Origin: Chara braunii | Lineage: Eukaryota; Streptophyta; Charophyceae; Charales; Characeae | Direction of reading: 5' to 3' | Length of the DNA: 30,887 bases | Assembly (NCBI GenBank): GCA_003427395.1 | Contig: BFEA01000319.1 | Coordinates: 112,912-143,798, forward strand | In this document: piece by piece, positions 17,370 to 28,037 of the stretch | Layout: each line of letters starts with the position of its first letter | Numbering within the stretch: position 1 is the first letter of the stretch | Notes under the pieces: generated by a model | The model's database searches: none | Told to the model about the DNA's origin: nothing | What the model saw: the letters and a program-made list of their open reading frames with translations, nothing else | Translations under genes and position numbers: made by a program

Positions 17370-18000
17370 TGTGCGCTCTACTTTGTGAAGGCGGTACGAC
17401 TAAGTACTAGACAGATGTGTCGGCCTGGAAGGATTAAAGAGGCCTGTCAGCTGAGGGGCTCAAGTCCTTGTTTTTCTAATTTGGTATTTCGTACTGTTTC
17501 CCCTCACAAAACCCCACCCCACTCCCTTTTTGTGAAATTTCCCCAGTGCAACCCCCCTCCCTTGGTCGTACCTCAGGGTCTACCACTCAGGATAATCACC
17601 CCTCTTACCATTTCTTGGTGGGATGACCTGACCGGACAGTAGTCACAAGCACCAGTGCTAAGCAGGACATCCTGTTCAGCCCTGGTTGAAGCACACGTTC
17701 AAACGAACCCTGTTGTATGGGTGCCTCGGAAGCAAAAGGCGTGGACATTTCATTACAGGTCCCGTGAGTAGACCCTAGATTCCCCCTGAAATTCTGTACC
17801 CAGGTCACTGTATATGTCTGAATGTTCTCCTTGAGCTACCACACACAGTTTCTAATTGCCCAGGCCAAAGGTCTAACCTATGACAGCATCTGAGCTACCC
17901 GAGCAGAGCCCCCTAGCCAAGCTGTTCTGTTGATCTCGTTGTTGTTATTTGGTTGCTATTGCTCAGCTCTTGGTTTAAAAAGGGAATGGCCCCAGCGCCC
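17370..18000. other. No recognised gene
   Basis: Unique-looking sequence with only short open frames and no domain, repeat or splice-flanked exon that I can support. Confidence 0.6.
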
Positions 18001-18910
18001 AACTTGTCGACTATAAGATTGAATACAACGATGATAGTGGGGCCGTTACCTCACACTTTCCCCCAACAACCTTCCTTCCCAACCTTACTTCCCCCCACTG
18101 CGCCCCCACCTCTTTTCAATACCCGCTCCCCCTTCTCCCCCGAACCCATCCACCCTCCAAAACCGCCTCTTCCTCTTCAACAGCCAATGGAAGGGGAGGA
18201 ACGGGAAAAAGGGGAGACAAAGCAGGAGGAGGTGGGAGTGGGATACCCCGAAGAGGCCAAAGGGCAAAGAGGGGGAAGGGTAATGGAGATAATGTGTGGG
18301 AAAAGTCAGATGATAGCACCCCGCTTCATCTCCTTCGAAAGAGCAACCAACAAGCTACAACTCTTCACCGAAACAGGAGGATGATCCTGACACACCACAA
18401 CTCGAGGAGTAAGAGGGGGAGGAGGAACAGGAGGAGCAAGAGAAGAAGGTGACAGCAAGGAGGACAACGGAGAGACAACAACAACACACTACTCTTGGCT
18501 GCCTTCATCTTCAGAGGCCGCCTACGTCAATGATGAAGATGACCCCTTGTTGCTCCAAGAAACTAATGATCAGTTCTCTATCACAGGAAAACACAACAAG
18601 ACAAATGATGAACCAATGGCAACTCCCGATGATGATGACGATGCCCCATCAGCCCCATTGCTGTCCCTCCAAAACGACTGTTACCAAACATAGTTCCACG
18701 AGCTGTCATCCCTTGCCACACCACCGTCCACTTTGGTGAAAGGCAAGCAACTCCGCAAAGGTCCGAGGGCATCGACAACATGCTGACCCACCTGCGTGTA
18801 CCACACAATAAACATACCGCAGTGTTGGAGCTTGCTTGAAAAACCGAACAACGTGGTGTTGACTCCCGACAACCGACAACCCCACAGCCTCGGTCAGCGG
18901 TTGCTAGCAT
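18001..18910 (+). pseudogene. Decayed low-complexity coding-like stretch
   Basis: A plus-strand frame (17953-18384) is proline-rich then Glu/Gly-rich, closing after KSQMIAPRFISFERATNKLQ. Downstream, a different frame (about 18505-18690) is acidic (EDDPLLLQETNDQFSITGK, then a run of Asp). Stops and frame shifts break the reading. This may be the disordered part of a transposon-encoded protein; no domain is recognised. Confidence 0.3.
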
Positions 18911-20640
18911 TAGCCTGTAGCACTTGCGACCAATAGCACTCGCCTGTTCTTCATGGCCTTCCTAAGGTCCCCCTTTGCAACTCAATTCTACCTCTCTTTG
19001 TAGTCAGTTATCACTTCCCCCCACCAAGGTCAGGACAACTGTCAGTGCTGTTGCATTTGATTATCTCCGCTTGATTTGTCAATCGGTAACCATCCTCCCC
19101 CATCCACTGTGGTGGACCAAACCCAGTGATACTCCCCTGCCACCCACAACCCAGGGTATGACCCATCCCCAGTCCACACCCACCCGCTACAAGGACACCC
19201 ATTGCCCACTATGATGATGCCTTCACAAAGTGGTACTCCCCTAGGGTTGGCCAAGCCGTCTATAGCCCCTTGCTGCTGTCCTGCCACCTGCAACCCTGAG
19301 TAGGAAGGAACACCAAAAGCGAGGGCAGCTTGGAAGAGCTCGCAAACTCCTACTTCTCCTACAGCCACACCCGGCCCATATTGAACGTCCATAATATTTG
19401 GCAGCTGCAGCCAACCATAACTGCGGTTTAAAAATCCTCACAAGCTGGCCCAACAGCAGCTGGACCCAATTTGAGCGTACGGGCCCGCCCGAGCACAGAC
19501 CTTGAAGAAGAATTGCAGCCGGACCGGCCCAGACCCAGATATTTTTTTCACCACCTGCCCCCACCCAGACCCTTAAGCACAATCATCCTCACCCACCCAT
19601 ATCTGGCATTATTTTAACTACCCTCACCCGCCCGTACCTGCCATTGCTTTTCCAAGTTTTCAACACCCTACTCACCCATACTCAGCCTGACCATTCCCAC
19701 CTATACAATTGGTGGACCCGACAATATAGAACCCTTGATCAACCATTGGAACTCAAGAACAACTAGGTACATGGATGCCAAGTCTGGAGACAACTGCACA
19801 TGCCACAAATGAGTGGGAGAAAAAAAGTCATGAGACAAAATTCAAAGCATATTGAGGTCACACCTCCAGCAGACCGGAAGGTCTGTTAAAAAAAATAAAA
19901 ATAAAAAACATCGTGAAAAATAGGGGCCGGTACCCCTATAGACATATATGCATGCGTGTAGACCCCCACATATGCATATCGTTTTGGTCGGTGACCCGTG
20001 CCAAGTCTAGACCCGCCCCCAAGTCGCCATTTTTTTTTTCGTTTACAGAAGACCACCCAAAACTGGCCCATTTCTTTTCACCACGATCGGCCCAACCCGG
20101 CCCAGGGATCCTCCCATCACCTGGCCACACCTGGCCAGGTGGGACGTGGGCTAGCCAGACCTGCCTGCATCTGTCGGGTCTGGCTGGGGGAAGCTGGGCG
20201 CGGCTATGGCCAGCCATTTGAAGGCTCTGCAGCTTTCTGGGTCTCTACTGACAGTGAAGTGTGAAAGCATGTGGAGCAAACAAGATTAGGTAGATCCGGC
20301 CGGGCTCTAACAAAACATGGCCAAAGGTGTCCCCTATAATCGTAAGATTAGAGTGTGCATCCAGCTATATCGGGAAAACAGTCATTTATGATTTATGACA
20401 TAATCCCCTAGTCTGCCACCACTCGCCTGGAACATTCACCTCCCTTTATGATGATGCCTTCTAGAGCAGTACTCCCCAAGCAGTCCCCTGCCAACTACCC
20501 CCGCTTGTCACCACCCTGCTCCCCCCAGAGCAGGACACCTCCCCCCCTTTCCCATCTCCTCCTGCCCTCCCAGAATAATCCGTTCATGGTAAAGCCTGAT
20601 AGAGCAGGTTCCCTCCTGACCCTTGTCTCCTCTTCCCCCA
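18911..20640. other. No recognised gene; short repeats and hairpins
   Basis: ATGATGATGCCTTC followed by A-G-rich bases and GTACTCCCC occurs at about 19211-19238 and again at 20448-20476. Small hairpins occur at 19920-19939 (ATAGGGG...CCCCTAT) and 20120-20139 (CCTGGCCA...TGGCCAGG). Proline- or glycine-rich frames here follow the C-rich composition and are not credible genes. Confidence 0.5.
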
Positions 20641-20650
20641 CTAAAATCAG

Positions 20651-20683
20651 GTTTTTTTTTTTCTTTTTCTTTTTTCTTTAAAG
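20651..20683. repeat. Poly-T/CT-rich tract
   Basis: T-rich run ending TTTAAAG. It resembles a splice acceptor or the reverse of a poly-A tail, but the sequence after it stays open only about 25 codons. Confidence 0.8.
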
Positions 20684-20829
20684 AACATGGATGGTGAAAA
20701 TCATTCAGGAGCACGAAAACTGAAGTTGACAAGTTCTCTCTGGTCGTCCTGGGCAGAAACATGATGATCGCAGTATTCAAAGATGCAAGTCAAGGAGAGT
20801 AAAACAAATGAAGTTTTGATTTCCAAAGA

Positions 20830-21897
20830 GAGAGCACTAGCACCGGCGCGGTAAGCGCTACCGTTCCGTTTCCGCTCTATTCACCACCCAGCTTCGTCGA
20901 GCTTCGCCGCTCAGCGGGAACCCACGATGCGCGCAGTTCGCGCGCATCCTCTGCTTTCGAACTTACGAAAAGGTGGCAGGAAGGAGAGGGAGGGGTGAAT
21001 ATGCGTGTCACCACGCCACGCCACGCCTCAAGGCACCCCACGAAGGAGACAACGGGCAAGCAAAGGCAAGGGCGAAAAGGGGGAGAAGGAAGGAAGGGAT
21101 CCTAGAGGAAGAAAAGGAGTGGGGAAACAGCCAACGAACAGGAAAAGATAAAGAACAAAGGGAGAGAAGGAAAGAAGGGAGGCATGACCCTTTTCCAATC
21201 AAAGGAAAACGACATCCGAGGAAAACAAGGAAACAACGCGACGGAGAGATGAAGAAGCTACAGCACTCACGCCATCATCACGGCCCAGGAGGTTAGAGCG
21301 TTCCCCTGCGGAAATCAAGGTAAGAACAAAGGGCCCTCTTCTCGAACCCCACCAGGCGCAAGAGACAAAGGGCAGGGACAGCGACAAGACAGCGCAAGGA
21401 CGAAAGAAATACCAACCCTTCAAGAGGAGGAGAAAGACAACCATCCGCAGATACAAAGGACATACGAACGAACCGAGTAATCATACCAAGCCTCCAGACC
21501 AGCTAGGGCATAATTTAGTACGACAAAAGCAGGATAGATCCGACACAGCAAGCGCTTTTTTTCCATGGTTAGAAAATTTCGATCCAAAGCAGCCCTAGGG
21601 CGGACAAGAGGACCATTAGTTTTAAGGAACATAAATGCTGGAAGCGAGGAACAAAGAAGAATAAGAACAACACAATCCAGGCGCGACATCGAGCAACCAA
21701 CAATCACCCAGTCAACGACAAGAGAAGGAAGAAAAAGAACAAGAACGGACCGACGAAAAAGAGAAAGAACCCAAGCCTTTAGTCAAATAACCTAGAGCAG
21801 GAAAGCAGGGAAAGGGACAACTAACTAATAGAGGAAGGAACCCACAGTAGAACTCGTCACCATAGAGAGCTAATCCCTCAACCTAGGACTAGACTCG
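20830..21897 (+). other. Purine-rich stretch upstream of the LINE, no recognised gene
   Basis: Plus-strand frames 20973-21296 and 21565-21795 are Arg/Lys/Glu-rich because of the A/G-rich composition. A tRNA-like word (GGCCCAGGAGGTTAGAGCG, 21282-21300, then CTCGAACCCC at 21341) lies within. It may be the distal 5' part of the LINE or an older element. Confidence 0.4.
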
Positions 21898-22378
21898 GGA
21901 CGATTGATTGCAGCAAATTTAAGCAATTTATATTTATTACCTAATTCAATTAATCATTATTTACAATAAGGAAGCTCACAATTCATACCGCAATTTCAAT
22001 TATTGAATTCATCCGGCGGTATTTTTTATTTTTTCAATTGATCGCAATATTCCACCTTTGCGCCCTGCACGATTACTGTTGGGACGCAGCCAAGCTCTTA
22101 CAACACACAACACCAACCTGAGACAGTAACGTCGGTTTGAAGTAAATCTTAATCAACTTCACTTATTAGTAAGTTATTACCTTATCCAATCAATTATCAC
22201 TTACAAGAGAGCTCAACATTCTTACTACAATTTCAAGAAGCAATTCCGTCCAGTAGTAACTTTTTGCCTTCTAATAAAGAGCGTTATTCACCTCTTCACT
22301 CTCCACGACTCCGGTCTGGACACGGCCACACTCTGTTAAATCACGCATCACTGACCCGAGGAAGTCGAGTGAGATTGT
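21898..22378 (+). repeat. Two divergent ~240-bp monomers at the LINE 5' end
   Basis: Units 21898-22137 and 22138-22378 share ordered words: TTATTACC (21934, 22174), CAATTAATCATTATTTACAA versus CAATCAATTATCACTTACAA, then AGCTCA.CATTC.TAC.CAATTTCAA, then ATTCCACCTTTGC versus ATTCACCTCTTC, ending in related CC.GAG..AGT sequence. A partial third unit end is visible at about 21850-21897. Identity looks like 65-70%. Tandem 5' monomers can act as promoters in some L1 elements; that role here is inferred. Confidence 0.6.
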
Positions 22379-22405
22379 TTCTTTCCGCGTCGATTAGTCA
22401 CCTGA

Positions 22406-23701
22406 TTGGCTCAGCACCAGCCCACACTCGGTCCTGATATCAACCCCTCCTCCAAGGGAGGAAGGAAAACCAAGCCTTTTCGATCCAGAACATTTATCTG
22501 GGCCACAAGCGGGTGGAGGAAGGCGAGGTTCGACCCAGAGACCACAATGGAAGGGATGGGGATTGAGACTCAAAATTGGTTAGCAGAGCAAACCAAAACC
22601 GAGTTAGTGAAAACAGTGCAATTGGTGGAAGTAGAGAAGAACAAAAGGGAAGAAGCAGTGGTCTACGAATACCCGAAGGAACATATTCAGAAGCTAGACG
22701 AGTTTCATGAAAAGCATGCAGTACTTTTCACTTTCTCTAGGAAAAGCCAAAAATTGAATCGCCCGAAGTGGATGTGGGATGAACTCAAAAGTTTGGAACC
22801 AGTGCAAGGAGCTGAACCAAAAACCTCCTTCCATCCCCGAACCAGGAACGTGATCATGGTTATCTGCAGGGACCCATCTTACGCGGAATTCCTGAGGAAC
22901 AAAACCTTCACTTGCAATTCCTCAGTGGTTACGGTACACCCATGGAAACCGGACACCCCTTTCCAAATGACGCCTTCTCGCTATAGACAAGAACTCATGA
23001 AGAAATACTTTTGGGTACAATTTGACAACGTATACGAGGGTTTGCACGGAGGGATCAAACAACGCCTACAAATGGAATACGGCCAATTCAAAGTGGTAGA
23101 CTGGATCATAAAAATGCTAGACTTCTTGGTCCCGCAACACAATCCCATGACGGTTTGCCTCGATCTCAACAACGGCATACCTCCGCAGCTGCCTGAGTTT
23201 CGGTACTTCGTCGTGAGGGACATGACCGTCAAAGTCACAGTATCCTCAAAAGCCAACCCGATGTGCTTCAAATGCAGACAAAGAGGCCACATGGGAACTA
23301 ACCCCCGATGTCCGAGAAACATAGAGACAGCCAAACCTAGAGTAATGAAACAGACAAGCTTGGCCGAAGTGGAAGGGGAACCAGGCTTCTGGTATGTGAG
23401 AAACGCTCAATACATTGGTTGGGTCTTCAACGACAACCTACCAAACCCAGATTGGGTCTGGGTCTTGGAAGGCGAACTGATCCCTAGGCCAGATATCTAC
23501 CCTCCCTTAGACAACAGATGGCACACAATGAAAATGGAAAAGAAATCGGTAAAAATCTTCACAAGGGACCCAATCCTAAACCTGGAAAGAATGCAAGAAG
23601 AACGCTGCCTCAAAGATTTGATCATGGATCTAAATGAAACAGACGAGATGGCAGAAAGAGAAGAGAAGAACAGAAAGAAAAATGGAGACAGAAATAGGTG
23701 A
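22406..23701 (+). CDS. LINE ORF1-like nucleic-acid-binding protein
   Basis: A 431-codon frame, the longest open frame in the window. Charged N-terminus; helical region around TKTELVKTVQLVEVEKNKRE; then an RRM-like/DUF4283-like part (RNVIMVICRDPSYAEFLRNK, KYFWVQFDNVYEGLHGGI, DLNNGIPPQLPEF). A zinc knuckle follows near residue 290: CFKCRQRGHMGTNPRC, spaced CX2CX4HX6C, two longer than the usual HX4C. A Trp-rich segment (GFWYVRN, NPDWVWVLEGEL) comes after. The C-terminus is Glu/Lys-rich and may be truncated by frameshift, since related coiled-coil sequence continues downstream. ORF1 proteins coat LINE RNA. The start ATG sits just after the second monomer. Confidence 0.72.
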   Translation: MAQHQPTLGPDINPSSKGGRKTKPFRSRTFIWATSGWRKARFDPETTMEGMGIETQNWLAEQTKTELVKTVQLVEVEKNKREEAVVYEYPKEHIQKLDEFHEKHAVLFTFSRKSQKLNRPKWMWDELKSLEPVQGAEPKTSFHPRTRNVIMVICRDPSYAEFLRNKTFTCNSSVVTVHPWKPDTPFQMTPSRYRQELMKKYFWVQFDNVYEGLHGGIKQRLQMEYGQFKVVDWIIKMLDFLVPQHNPMTVCLDLNNGIPPQLPEFRYFVVRDMTVKVTVSSKANPMCFKCRQRGHMGTNPRCPRNIETAKPRVMKQTSLAEVEGEPGFWYVRNAQYIGWVFNDNLPNPDWVWVLEGELIPRPDIYPPLDNRWHTMKMEKKSVKIFTRDPILNLERMQEERCLKDLIMDLNETDEMAEREEKNRKKNGDRNR

Positions 23702-24849
23702 AAACAATCTGCTGACCACATACTCAAGAAGGGGACCACAAAAATCACAGGCACATCACCAAGAGGAAACAACAGGGATGGAACTGGACAATACAAGAGC
23801 AGCCCCGGGGCAACCACCGCAGACCAAGAAGCACTAAGCGAAGGCAACAAGTCATGGTGGGAGAAAAAAGAAAGAACCCAGAGGAACGAACGGGTTCAAC
23901 AACCAAGAGGGTCCAGCTGGAGGATCCAGAGGAGGACAGGGAACAAAGCAGCGAAGAGGAAAGCCAACCATGGGGAGATGCGGCACTGGAGGAAATAAAA
24001 GAATACATACAAAAGGCCAAAAGAGAGAGGGACGCCAGATTTGCGTTGTAAATGGCCTACTTCAGAGAAGAGGAAAAGCTCAGGCAAAAAGCAGGCTCGG
24101 GAGATTCCCCTCATAGCTTTCCCTTGACACCAAATTCGTATGCCCTGCTCGAGAAGGAAGAGGAGTGGACGGCCCTGTATGCAGAGCAATACTGCAAAGC
24201 CAAGAAAGATCAAACTCTGAATGATTAGGAATCGTGTAGGCGAAAAAAAAAAAAGAACAATTGGAGGAAGGACAGATACAGAATGCCAACACTCCCAAAA
24301 ACCTACAAAGGGAGAAAAAAGGACGAATCCCAAAAGAGAACGCAGAGTAAAGAAGATAGGAAAATGAAAGAACAAATTGAGGCAAAGGGAGAAGGAAGGG
24401 AAGGAGAGGGCACCAGCGACACAGGAGACGAAAGAAAGCAGCTGGTTCTGCAGGCAGAAATACTGGAATCACAGGTGGAAAGACTAAGCCAGCTTAACGA
24501 CGAACTCAGCCTGAAAACTGTAACAGTATAAGGGTTGAACGACCAATCTCAGTTCGCCTTCTGGGAAAGAGCAAGACAAGTGAACAAAACACTACTACCT
24601 TCGCGAACAATGATCCTGGTCAAATGGGACGTAATCGCGGACGGTTGGCAGGTGGCAGCTTCCCACAACTTCGCGTTGTTGAAAATGGAAAGGGGCCAGA
24701 GCAGGGACGAGGTGCTGTCCAAAGTTGCACCAGGAGTCAAACCGTTAGCAACAGGACTGGCGGGGGAACCACTCAAAGTGCAGGAGCTAGGAGAGAGGGG
24801 CGAGGCAAAGGAAGGAGCCAGTCTGGACACAAGGCCAATAGTAGCCCTG
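23702..24849 (+). pseudogene. ORF1 continuation or linker, frame-broken
   Basis: From 23854 one frame runs to 24849 with TAA (24049-24051), TAG (about 24226) and TAA (24529-24531) inside. It is Glu/Lys/Gln-rich and coiled-coil-like (EEIKEYIQKAKRERDARF, QLVLQAEILESQVERLSQLN), then more globular (MILVKWDVIADGWQVAASH). The even composition suggests one former protein, probably the C-terminal part of ORF1. Alternatively it was a separate small ORF. Confidence 0.5.
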
Positions 24850-25148
24850 TAGGACTCAGACATCATTCTGGGAGAGGACCTTCAATGGAGACCATGGTGG
24901 GAAATAGCACAACTTCCTTTTACAACGCTGGGATAAAAAACAACAATGATCTTGCCTGCAGCAAGCATGGGGACAACGCTTGCTACAAAGATCTTCATCA
25001 AAGGAGGCAAGGGCCTAAAGAAGCCTCTGAAGGCAATAGGGGAAGACATAGGGAAACCCTCGCTTAGCCAAGAACCCTTGCAACTCCCTGCCCTCTACTC
25101 CTAAACCAACTATTCTGAAGATAACTGATACACCTCTAACCTGCCGAA

Positions 25149-26324
25149 ATGCCTGAGGATAGAGGGGCTCCAGAAACCAGAACACCCAGAACTCCAAGGG
25201 CCAACAACAAGGGAAGGGGGGAGTTGGACATTAGATCATGGAACGTAAGAGGACTATCAACCATCCTATCGACATCTTCCAAGTGACACAGTTTCATGGA
25301 CATGACTGGATGGCTCGATAACCAACCTCTTGACATCCTCTGCATACAAGAAACACACCTGACTCCTACTGCAGAACACCAAAACATCCTCAAGGAAATC
25401 CTAAGCAGGGTAAGGCACATCAAGCACGCGATATGGGCAACTAGCCCCACCGCTGGTTCAGCAGGAGTATTAACGAACGCCGCTCAATTCCTACAAATAG
25501 ACAGTATCACAAAGGATGAACAGGAAGGTAGGTGGACAAGAATTGACTTCTCATACAGAGGAGAGGAGTTATCGTTATCAACACATACGCACCAAATCAA
25601 AACTCACAAAGAACAACCTATCTAGAATTAATAAAGCAGGAGTGTCCTAACCATAGACACCTAATCCTAGCAGGGGACTGGAACGCTACTCTAGAACCAA
25701 CCATAGGCAGAATCTCCACGCCAGAGATACTTCAGACGAATCAGAAGCCTAGGTAATGTTGGAATTCCTAACAGAAAAAACCTAAAAAATCCATATAGAA
25801 TGCTTAATCCGACGACGAAGGACTTCACTTGCATCCGAAAATCAACCCAAGGCAGAACCTCTTTCTCAAGAATAGACTACTTCCTGATATCGGATTCGCT
25901 AGAGGGGGCGGTAAATAACACAGGGATTTTTAAGATTCCCTACTACGGAGGCTTTGATCATAACCAAATAGGGCTACATCTAACATTCTCAATGAACAAC
26001 ATCCCAGGTAAAAGCTTGTTCAAACTCAACAACTCACTAATCAAGTTAGACCACTTCAAGAAAGGAGTTAAGCAGGTATGGGAAACCCATAGACTAGAGA
26101 CCACCAATATAGGACTTCTCAACAGCCTGCCAAAAGCAATACAGGAAGTCGGGAGATGGCTAAGCAAGGCATCAAGACTGGAAGCCAAAAAAAGGAAAGC
26201 AAAACAAGAATTGCTTGAAGCAGTAGTTGAGACAACGAAATTCAACCTAATAGACAACCCAGACGCACCTATGTACGAAGAAAAGAGCTCAGAAAATGGG
26301 CAGACTGGAACAAACAGGGACTAG
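25149..26324 (+). pseudogene. LINE ORF2 endonuclease domain (EEP-type)
   Basis: From ATG at 25149 (MPEDRGAPETRTPRTPRAN) the domain reads SWNVRGL (catalytic Asn), LDILCIQETHL (catalytic Glu), then in a shifted frame INTYAPNQ and LAGDWNATLEP (GDWN at 25674-25685). Back in the original frame come SRIDYFLIS and GGFDHNQIGLHL (the terminal Asp-His pair; the usual Ser before it is Phe). TGA at 25284-25286 and two frameshifts (about 25572 and 25752) break it. This nuclease nicks target DNA for reverse transcription. Confidence 0.82.
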
Positions 26325-27117
26325 CCATAAGAGCAAGAGTGAAGGATTGGGAGAACAACGAAACCATGTCTAAATACTTTTTCCAAAGAATCGAGTCAAA
26401 TTGTAGGAACAACAAAATACTGGGGTTCAAAACTAACCAGGGCATAGTCATGTCCACACGAGAAGGCATCCTCAAAGTACCCACAGACTTTTATCGCACA
26501 CTATACACATCAAGGGCAACAGAGCAGAACCAGACGGAGGTACACTGCGCAAGGGAAAAGTTCCTAAAACACCTGGACGTGAGCATAAAACCGGAAGCCG
26601 CCAAGTATTTAGACAAAGATCTCTCGAAACAGGAACTGTACGCAGCGTTGAGAATTATGCAACCCAACAAAGTCCAAGTAAGGATGGTCTAACTAAGGAA
26701 TTCTGGGTAGAAAACTGGCACGTGCTAGGAGAAGACCTCTTCAAGTTTTACCAAGAAGCCTTCCAAAAAGGATCATTAGGGAAAGAATTGAGAACAGGGG
26801 TAGTCACCCTCCTATACAAGAAAGGAGACAAAGAAGGCACCAAAAACTATAGACCTATTACTCTTATGTCAGTAGCCTACAAAATACTAGCGAAAACCCT
26901 AGCCAACCGCATAAAAAACGTCACAGACAAGTGCTTTCACATAGATCAAACGGGCTTAATCCCGGGCAGATACGTACTAGACAACGTAGTATGCTTAAAC
27001 CAGGCAACTAAGTTAATTAGGGACAAGAGAATGCAGACAGCCATACTGTTTTTTTATTTTGAAAAGGTCTATGACCAAGTAAATTGGGACTTCCTACAAC
27101 TCAGTATGGAACGATAG
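26325..27117 (+). pseudogene. LINE ORF2 reverse transcriptase, N-terminal part
   Basis: The linker reads NNETMSKYFFQRIESNCRNN and RIMQPNKVQ; the frame then shifts near 26680. RT motifs follow: GVVTLLYKKGDKEGTKNYRP, LMSVAYKILAKTLANRIK, DQTGLIPGRYVLDNV, then motif A as ILFFYFEKVYDQVNWDFLQ. The usual motif A is L-D-F-x-K-A-Y-D, so its catalytic Asp reads Tyr here. The reading closes at 27115-27117, with out-of-frame similarity to about 27150 (FRRWETIYI). Confidence 0.83.
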
Positions 27118-27149
27118 GCCCAAAATTTAGAAGATGGGAAACAATTTAT

Positions 27150-27605
27150 ATAGTTTGATAAATGTGATCTCCTTGCATCTTGATCTCCATATTACCCATA
27201 GTGTTGCTCTTCTCATCAGGTCTGCTATGGTTCTTTCCTCTTCTTCTAGGTTTGCGTTGCTCTCTCTCTCTTGGAAAGGAGGTAGTCAGCTTGTAGCGGG
27301 TACTGATTTGCGGAGATGTTGGCCCAAGCTGTCTTGACCGCTTGCCATAAAGTGTCCACGTGGTGGCATTCGACCAGGCAGTGTATAAGCGATTCAACTG
27401 TGTTTTGATCGCACATTTTGCAGAGTGCCGACTGTTTTGTTATGTGCTCATCCTTCCTACGTTTATCTAGCCACTCATTGACCGGCACCGCACAGTATAG
27501 TATCATCCATTGTAGGCTTCTGAATCTTGTGGGCCTGAAGGAGGAGAAGAGGAAGGTTTCACTAAGAGAGGAGGAGACTGGGGAATCAATCAGTTTGGCG
27601 AATGT
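27150..27605 (-). pseudogene. LINE ORF2 C-terminal fragment with zf-RVT, opposite strand
   Basis: Minus-strand reading includes PVNEWLDKRRKDEHITKQSA, then a zinc-binding LCKMCDQNTVESLIHCLVEC followed by HHVDTLWQ (CxxC...HxxxxxC), the zf-RVT module after plant LINE RTs. The frame closes at 27246-27248 and continues out of frame (ADLMRRATLWVIWRSRCKEI) to the junction near 27150. The 5' side is joined in frame to a gag N-terminus at about 27605. Confidence 0.75.
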
Positions 27606-28037
27606 CAGTTGAGCAGTCAGATTTTGAATTGCATTCAGTATCTTAGACTGTTGAGCTGCCAGGTCGTCCACCCTGCGCTCCAGACGGCCGATGCGGTCAT
27701 CCCAATTAGTGAAATAAGAACTGGTGGCCTTGTGCTCCAGAAGAGCCCACTCCACCAGATTCTTATTCACCTGGGAGTAGCGGTCATCTGTCAGTACCTT
27801 GTTTAGCCGCTCCAACAGGTACTCCTTGCGAGAAGTATCCGTTGCAGCCTCTAACTCCGCCGCCTCCTGTCTCTCCAACTCTGCTAGCAGTGCCTGCTGC
27901 TGTTGCAGTCTTTCCTGTAACTCCTTCTGCCGAGTAGCAATTAGGGGAGTAGTAGGGGTGGAGGTAGAAGGTTGTGGTTATTCTACCTTCATCACTACTT
28001 CTACCTGTGGCTGTTGCTGAGCCCCCTAGTCCGCCAT
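27606..28037 (-). pseudogene. gag: gag N-terminus of a second LTR retrotransposon
   Basis: From ATG at 28035-28037 the reading is MAD, TAG (28026-28028), GAQQQPQVEVVMKVE, TAA (near 27978), then a Pro/Thr/Ser linker and a coiled coil (RQKELQERLQQQQALLAELE, DDRIGRLERRVDDLAAQQSK). It ends at about 27606, where LINE sequence is fused in frame, producing a chimeric 210-codon open frame (27246-27878). Both stops fit Gln codons changed by C-to-T. Capsid and knuckle regions are absent. Confidence 0.6.

Larger units (their letters stand above)
21898..27150 (+). mobile_element. Decayed LINE (plant L1-like), 3' truncated
   Basis: Order on the plus strand: 5' monomers, ORF1 with zinc knuckle, ORF1-like coiled-coil tail in broken frames, EN domain, start of RT. 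RT stops shortly after motif A. The rest (FADD palm motif, thumb, 3' UTR, poly-A) is missing, and the sequence meets a minus-strand LINE fragment head-on. The true 5' end is uncertain. Confidence 0.8.

Noticed and set aside
19042-19392. 116-codon Gly/Val-rich minus-strand frame
   Set aside because: Its composition follows C-rich plus-strand sequence and nothing in it resembles a domain.
20684-20760. Exon candidate after a strong poly-T tract ending AAAG
   Set aside because: The open part is only about 25 codons, has no good donor and does not continue the coiled-coil protein.
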